Shown: positions 58,889 to 61,133 of the stretch, in pieces
Numbering within the stretch: position 1 is the first letter of the stretch
Layout of the letters: each line of letters opens with the position of its first letter
Source of the DNA: a virus
Direction: 5' to 3' (one strand)
Length of the DNA: 61,133 nt
IMG/VR virus record: IMGVR_UViG_3300012950_000002
Span: 1 to 61,133 of that record
The notes under the pieces: model-generated
The model's input: only the letters and a program-made list of their open reading frames with translations
Databases searched by the model: none
Told to the model about the DNA's origin: nothing
Translations under genes and position numbers: made by a program

Positions 58889-59068
58889 CTAATTGTCATC
58901 ACTATGTGAATTAAACTGTCTGGTGGGTTTGTGATACTTTTCCACATAGTCTGTGGAAAAAGTGTCATTGTACCTGGGACGATTGCGACTCGATTGTTGT
59001 CTCTTTTCCCGAATAGATTTCGGTCTATTTGACTTGTACGTGTCGTTGCGTTTGTATGTCCTACCCAT
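58889..59068 (-). CDS. small basic protein (59 aa)
   Basis: ATG at 59068 opens a 59-residue frame starting MGRTYKRNDTYKSNRPKSIR and ending 'PTRQFNSHSDDN'. The first 35 residues carry about 13 Arg/Lys and the rest is polar, so it is probably disordered and RNA- or DNA-binding. A consensus sigma70-type promoter lies 42 bases upstream. An inverted pair of DnaA-box-like nonamers falls inside its coding sequence, at codons for 'TFSTDYVEK'. No family is recognised. The clear promoter makes expression early in infection likely. Confidence 0.75.
   Translation of the reverse strand: MGRTYKRNDTYKSNRPKSIREKRQQSSRNRPRYNDTFSTDYVEKYHKPTRQFNSHSDDN
58938..58960. promoter_or_regulatory. inverted pair of DnaA-box-like nonamers
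   Basis: TTTTCCACA (58938-58946), a five-base centre and TGTGGAAAA (58952-58960) form a perfect 9-bp-arm inverted repeat. TTTTCCACA is, to my knowledge, the DnaA-box form described in cyanobacteria; the E. coli box is TTATCCACA. Both copies lie within the 59-residue gene. Confidence 0.55.
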
Positions 59069-59109
59069 GGGTAATTGGATTACGTGGTTGTAACTTTGTA
59101 ACTGTACCT

Positions 59110-59138
59110 ATTATATGTAGTATTCGGTGAAAAGTCAA
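59110..59138 (-). promoter_or_regulatory. near-consensus sigma70 promoter
   Basis: On the minus strand TTGACT (-35, 59133-59138) and TATAAT (-10, 59110-59115) are separated by exactly 17 bases. The elements match the consensus at 11 of 12 positions. The promoter points at the 59-residue basic gene and the genes beyond it. It is the strongest host-type promoter I see in the window and implies early transcription by unmodified host polymerase. Confidence 0.8.
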
Positions 59139-59204
59139 CCCCTATCTAACAGTTTGTGATGTGTCCCCTAAGTGTTGACAACTCCTACATAATAGAGTAC
59201 ACTC

Positions 59205-59336
59205 TAAGACAACAACAGTCAGCAAGATTAACTCATCTATCTAACACTTAACCATATTAAATTAAACATTTAAAATAATACCGTAATACTACACAATGCT
59301 GTGGAAAAGTGTTAATAACCTGTGGAAAACTCATTG
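59205..59336. other. AT-rich non-coding segment with tandem DnaA-box-like repeats
   Basis: This gap between the 84-residue gene and the promoter region has no plausible gene. Bases 59251-59280 contain only three G or C in thirty. Next to this come two direct copies of TGTGGAAAA at 59300-59308 and 59321-59329, 21 bases apart, about two helical turns. The layout, an AT-rich unwinding-like stretch beside tandem boxes, resembles a small bacterial-type replication origin. Confidence 0.5.
59300..59329. repeat. two direct DnaA-box-like nonamers, 21-bp spacing
   Basis: TGTGGAAAAGTG and TGTGGAAAACTC share the nonamer TGTGGAAAA in the same orientation. Together with the inverted pair at 58938-58960 and a further copy at 59561-59569, this makes five exact nonamers within 632 bases. 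Confidence 0.7.
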
Positions 59337-59591
59337 TTAATTAGTGTACAGACTTGCATCTGTTGTTAGATATCTTATATGCTCATCTGCAAGAAATAGG
59401 ATATCATCGTAAATTGCGGAATGGTCATAATTGTTTGCAACTTGTTTAGATAATTCAGCAATTGCGTTATCATCTAAGTCAGGATATTCATGTGCTAAAG
59501 TGTTATTAATTGATGCAGTGATTGTGTACTCAATTGGTGTAATAACAAGTGACATAATGTTGTGGAAAAGTGTAAAGAACTGTTTAATCAT
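59337..59591 (-). CDS. small acidic helical protein (84 aa)
   Basis: The first ~28 residues are hydrophobic and amphipathic (MIKQFFTLFHNIMSLVITPI) and may associate with membrane. The rest is acidic ('HEYPDLDDNAIAELSKQVAN' with 'NYDHSAIYDDILFLADEHIR'). No family is recognised. The ATG overlaps the end of the 40-residue gene by 8 bases, indicating coupling. A DnaA-box-like nonamer lies in its 5' coding region at codons for 'TLFHN'. Confidence 0.75.
   Translation of the reverse strand: MIKQFFTLFHNIMSLVITPIEYTITASINNTLAHEYPDLDDNAIAELSKQVANNYDHSAIYDDILFLADEHIRYLTTDASLYTN
59561..59569 (+). promoter_or_regulatory. fifth DnaA-box-like nonamer
   Basis: TGTGGAAAA, followed by GTGTAAA, sits within the 5' end of the 84-residue gene, in the same orientation as the tandem pair. 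It is part of the cluster described at 58938-59329. Confidence 0.5.
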
Positions 59592-59706
59592 TTAATATAC
59601 TTAATTTACGTGATTTAGGGGGATTGTATACACTTTGCGTTGATACAGGTTGTTGATACTTAGTAGGGGATGATTGGGGTTTAGTTGTTGTTGGTCTGGA
59701 GTGCAT
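59584..59706 (-). CDS. very small Pro/Ser/Gln-rich protein (40 aa)
   Basis: ATG at 59706 opens a frame MHSRPTTTKPQSSPTKYQQP ending '...KSRKLSILND'. Its TAA overlaps the start of the 84-residue gene by 8 bases, and it fills the space between that gene and the terminator at 59744-59774. The composition is disordered and basic. Coupled overlap is the main argument that it is real. Function unknown. Confidence 0.6.
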   Translation of the reverse strand: MHSRPTTTKPQSSPTKYQQPVSTQSVYNPPKSRKLSILND

Positions 59707-59743
59707 GATTGTGTTGATTTAATGATATTTAGTAAAGGACAAT

Positions 59744-59774
59744 AAAAAAGAACTAGATGTTAGTCTAGTTCTTT
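59744..59774 (-). terminator. strong intrinsic terminator
   Basis: The minus strand reads AAAGAACTAGA, loop CTAACA, TCTAGTTCTTT and continues into T residues. The stem is 11 bp and perfect (59747-59757 paired with 59764-59774). It follows the 107-residue gene's stop at 59783 directly, closing the transcript that enters from the right edge. Confidence 0.9.
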
Positions 59775-59782
59775 AATTAGTG

Positions 59783-60106
59783 CTAGATAAGTATCATTCC
59801 ATCGATGAAAGATTCTGTTTGATTGTTGTAACTAACGAACCAATCAAAGTTCTTTTGGAATACTCTAGCACCATACATTACCTCTTGTAAAATAGCATTT
59901 AGTCTGCTCTTTGTGGTCACTGTTTCATATCCACATGAATCAAGTTTGATTGCTTGAGTGTTATGATCGTATGATGCAATTTGGTGACCATGTAATAAGA
60001 CTTGAGAGCAATTTGTGTTTTCATTGTATCTAACAGTGGTGTTAGAATTGCTCCAATTGTTCTTACTAACTAAAGCACGATTCATTTGCTGTTCGATCTT
60101 ACGCAT
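59783..60106 (-). CDS. conserved-looking phage hypothetical protein (107 aa)
   Basis: The protein begins MRKIEQQMNRALVSKNNWSN and continues with 'TTVRYNENTNCSQVLLHGHQ', 'CGYETVTTKSRLNAIL' and a C-terminal 'VFQKNFDWFVSYNNQTESFI'. I recognise this layout as a recurrent small protein of marine cyanophages: an N-terminal helix, a 'V.LHG..IA' strand, 'T..T.SRLNA.L' and 'QK...W.V'. No function is known to me. Its start overlaps the end of the 60-residue gene by 8 bases, and it ends at a strong terminator. Confidence 0.85.
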   Translation of the reverse strand: MRKIEQQMNRALVSKNNWSNSNTTVRYNENTNCSQVLLHGHQIASYDHNTQAIKLDSCGYETVTTKSRLNAILQEVMYGARVFQKNFDWFVSYNNQTESFIDGMILI

Positions 60107-60281
60107 TTGGAATGTGTTTTGTTTGGTACTCTTTAATTATAGTCGATGCGAGGGCACAATGGGAACTGGGTGTGACAGTTTGTGGATTGGTTCGTTGACG
60201 CATGCGTGGTTCTATGGTATTAATGTATAAGTTGGTTGATGAAATTACAACCAACAAAGTTAAACAAATGTCCTTGTACAT
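60099..60281 (-). CDS. small secreted or membrane-anchored protein (60 aa)
   Basis: The N-terminus (MYKDICLTLLVVISSTNLYI) has a short hydrophobic core after a Lys, consistent with a signal anchor. The remainder is polar and basic ('RMRQRTNPQTVTPSSHCALA') with one further Cys. It starts five bases after the stop of the 64-residue membrane gene and overlaps the next gene by 8 bases, so the operon has no gap if it is real. No family is recognised. Confidence 0.6.
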   Translation of the reverse strand: MYKDICLTLLVVISSTNLYINTIEPRMRQRTNPQTVTPSSHCALASTIIKEYQTKHIPNA

Positions 60282-60286
60282 ATGGT

Positions 60287-60481
60287 TTAATAATATCTAA
60301 TTTGATCTTGTAATTCTATCTGCACTGCATTAAACAAACGATCTAATGTATCAGCGAATTTGTTATATCTACTTGCTACTAATATTTGACCTGATACAAC
60401 TGAAACTGTGGCAATTCCCCAAAATAGGTAATAGAAACGTGATTTAACTTGGGCACGTAGTTTCTCTTTATCTTTCCCCAT
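60287..60481 (-). CDS. small single-pass membrane protein (64 aa)
   Basis: After a charged N-terminus (MGKDKEKLRAQVKSRF) comes one membrane segment, 'YYLFWGIATVSVVSGQILVA' (residues about 17-36). A helical tail with Asp, Arg and Gln follows. The positive-inside pattern places the N-terminus in the cytoplasm. A GGAG ribosome binding site precedes the ATG, which overlaps the previous gene by 14 bases. The pattern is familiar from T4-like marine phages, but the function is unknown. Confidence 0.85.
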   Translation of the reverse strand: MGKDKEKLRAQVKSRFYYLFWGIATVSVVSGQILVASRYNKFADTLDRLFNAVQIELQDQIRYY

Positions 60482-60815
60482 TTATGATCTCCAAAGTAAT
60501 AGGTTCTTGTATATATTGTAGCACATATTCTTTACATCGGCACACTGTATCTGCATGATAAATCTTTTCATACACATAGCATTCTTGGTTGGTTGTTGTT
60601 AACTTTAATCGTTGCATTACATGATACACGTTATCAACGGAGTTGATGGTAAATGCAGGACTAAGTGTTACATTGTCACCATGAATGTACAACTCTTCAT
60701 GATATCCAGGAATGTCTAATCTCTTACAATCTTTAAAACAATCTCTCCTAATGATTACCTTACTATCTAACTCTGAGTTAGTAGCATTTGGATTTGCTCG
60801 TTGATAATAATTCAT
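60468..60815 (-). CDS. hypothetical Cys-containing protein (115 aa)
   Basis: Not recognised. It opens MNYYQRANPNATNSELDSKV, followed by 'IIRRDCFKDCKRLDIPGYHE', then a mixed alpha/beta body with 'HVMQRLKLTTTNQECYVYEK' and 'DTVCRCKEYVLQYI'. Five Cys occur, two in CxxxC spacing (about 26-30) and two in CRC (about 93-95), so a metal site or disulfides are possible. The ATG overlaps the preceding stop (ATGA). It is cytoplasmic in appearance, between two small membrane-protein genes. Confidence 0.8.
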   Translation of the reverse strand: MNYYQRANPNATNSELDSKVIIRRDCFKDCKRLDIPGYHEELYIHGDNVTLSPAFTINSVDNVYHVMQRLKLTTTNQECYVYEKIYHADTVCRCKEYVLQYIQEPITLEIINGER

Positions 60816-61033
60816 GCCCAGATTGATGTTAGTTTGGTCAGTGAAATAAGGATTAAGAATGATAACATTATTACTACATCATGTGCCTTAGTTCTTATAA
60901 AGAATGGTATGCTTATTATGTTAGCAATTAGATGCATAAATGCCCCAACGGTTGCTGATACATGTAACACAATAAAATAGGCAGTAACTATCAAGAATGA
61001 TCCGATAATTCTGCCTGTGGTTAATAGTTTCAT
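60812..61033 (-). CDS. small multi-pass membrane protein (73 aa)
   Basis: ATG at 61033 (MKLLTTGRIIGSFLIVTAYF) is chosen over an upstream in-frame TTG, because it gives an ATGA overlap with the partial gene before it. Three hydrophobic segments span about residues 9-25, 27-45 and 53-69 ('HDVVIMLSFLILISLTKL'). This layout resembles small phage-encoded inner-membrane or transporter-like proteins. No specific family can be assigned from the sequence. Confidence 0.8.
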   Translation of the reverse strand: MKLLTTGRIIGSFLIVTAYFIVLHVSATVGAFMHLIANIISIPFFIRTKAHDVVIMLSFLILISLTKLTSIWA

Positions 61034-61133
61034 TGGCAAAGATCCTCGAAACGTTGATAAACAATGGACTCAATCTCTTTTTGTGTATACATTGAGATGT
61101 TGCCTGTTTGTGTTGCTTCATCGATGAATTCAT
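61030..61133 (-). CDS. C-terminal end of a gene entering from the right edge
   Basis: An open frame enters at the right border with 34 codons in the window (EFIDEATQTGNISMYTQKEI then 'ESIVYQRFEDLCQ'). It ends in a TGA that overlaps the next gene's ATG. The overlap and amino-acid composition support a real gene truncated by the window. It is too short to identify. Confidence 0.7.
   Translation of the reverse strand, partial: EFIDEATQTGNISMYTQKEIESIVYQRFEDLCQ

Noticed and set aside
59175-59203. Plus-strand promoter-like TTGACA-17-TACACT
   Set aside because: The -10 element is poor and no plus-strand gene follows. It could drive a short antisense or primer RNA but there is no support for that in the sequence.
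60921-61133. 70-codon minus-strand frame starting at the right edge
   Set aside because: It overlaps the better-supported membrane gene (60812-61033) and the partial gene (61030-61133), both of which show ATGA coupling. Its composition looks random.
1-61133. tRNA genes, insertion sequences, CRISPR arrays or integrase sites
   Set aside because: I looked for cloverleaf-like segments, terminal inverted repeats with transposase frames and regularly spaced direct repeats outside coding regions and found none. The repeats present are within protein-coding genes.

Overview
The window is a contiguous stretch of a T4-like (Straboviridae/Kyanoviridae-type) myovirus genome with a marine look. Every convincing gene lies on the minus strand, so transcription runs from high to low coordinates. 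The anchor genes are recognisable T4 baseplate-wedge homologues in T4 order: gp25 (50842-51264), gp6 (48750-50840), an enormous gene in the gp7 position (21289-48744), and gp8 (14731-16266). A gp9/gp10-type connector N-terminus (18152-19651) and very large fibre proteins accompany them. AT-rich composition, the late-promoter-like motif NATAAATA, a 2OG-Fe(II) oxygenase, and the style of the small genes all suggest a phage of marine picocyanobacteria or a related marine bacterium. No photosynthesis or host marker gene is present, so the host is inferred only.

Layout by transcription order. (1) 58.1-61.1 kb: a cassette of small, tightly overlapping genes, mostly of unknown function and several of them membrane proteins. 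It holds two clear stem-loops, a consensus sigma70-type promoter, a nearly gene-free AT-rich segment and five exact copies of TTTTCCACA (a DnaA-box-like 9-mer, in the cyanobacterial form). (2) 56.4-58.1 kb: an NlpC/P60-like cysteine hydrolase, an AbrB-like swapped-hairpin protein, a 2OG-Fe(II) oxygenase and a small coiled-coil protein. (3) 51.3-56.4 kb: a 1367-residue virion protein, a PAAR-like Cys-rich protein, a 49-residue basic protein and a minimal SET-domain protein. (4) 14.7-51.3 kb: the baseplate wedge genes. The 9151-residue gp7-position protein carries lectin-like, carbohydrate-binding-like, propeller-like, YHYH-like and Ig-like regions, plus 23 copies of a Cys/Asp/His/YPR module. 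It is followed by a YHYH-Ig protein, a connector protein ending in a cupredoxin-like domain, a Gly-rich repeat protein and gp8. (5) 6.9-14.7 kb: a 2454-residue DUF4815-like virion protein and two small coiled-coil proteins, closed by a strong intrinsic terminator. (6) 1-6810: a new unit beginning behind a NATAAATA motif. It encodes a tail fibre of at least 2270 residues that runs off the left edge.

The genes read together as a late structural operon for an elaborate, glycan-facing baseplate and fibre apparatus, with host-like enzymes (SET, 2OG oxygenase, NlpC/P60) interspersed. The most unusual items are the size and modularity of the gp7-position protein, one beta module (GxGY) repeated in four virion proteins and inserted into gp8, a cupredoxin ligand set on a baseplate or fibre protein, and the DnaA-box-like cluster. 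All family assignments are by eye from sequence motifs. No database search was possible.
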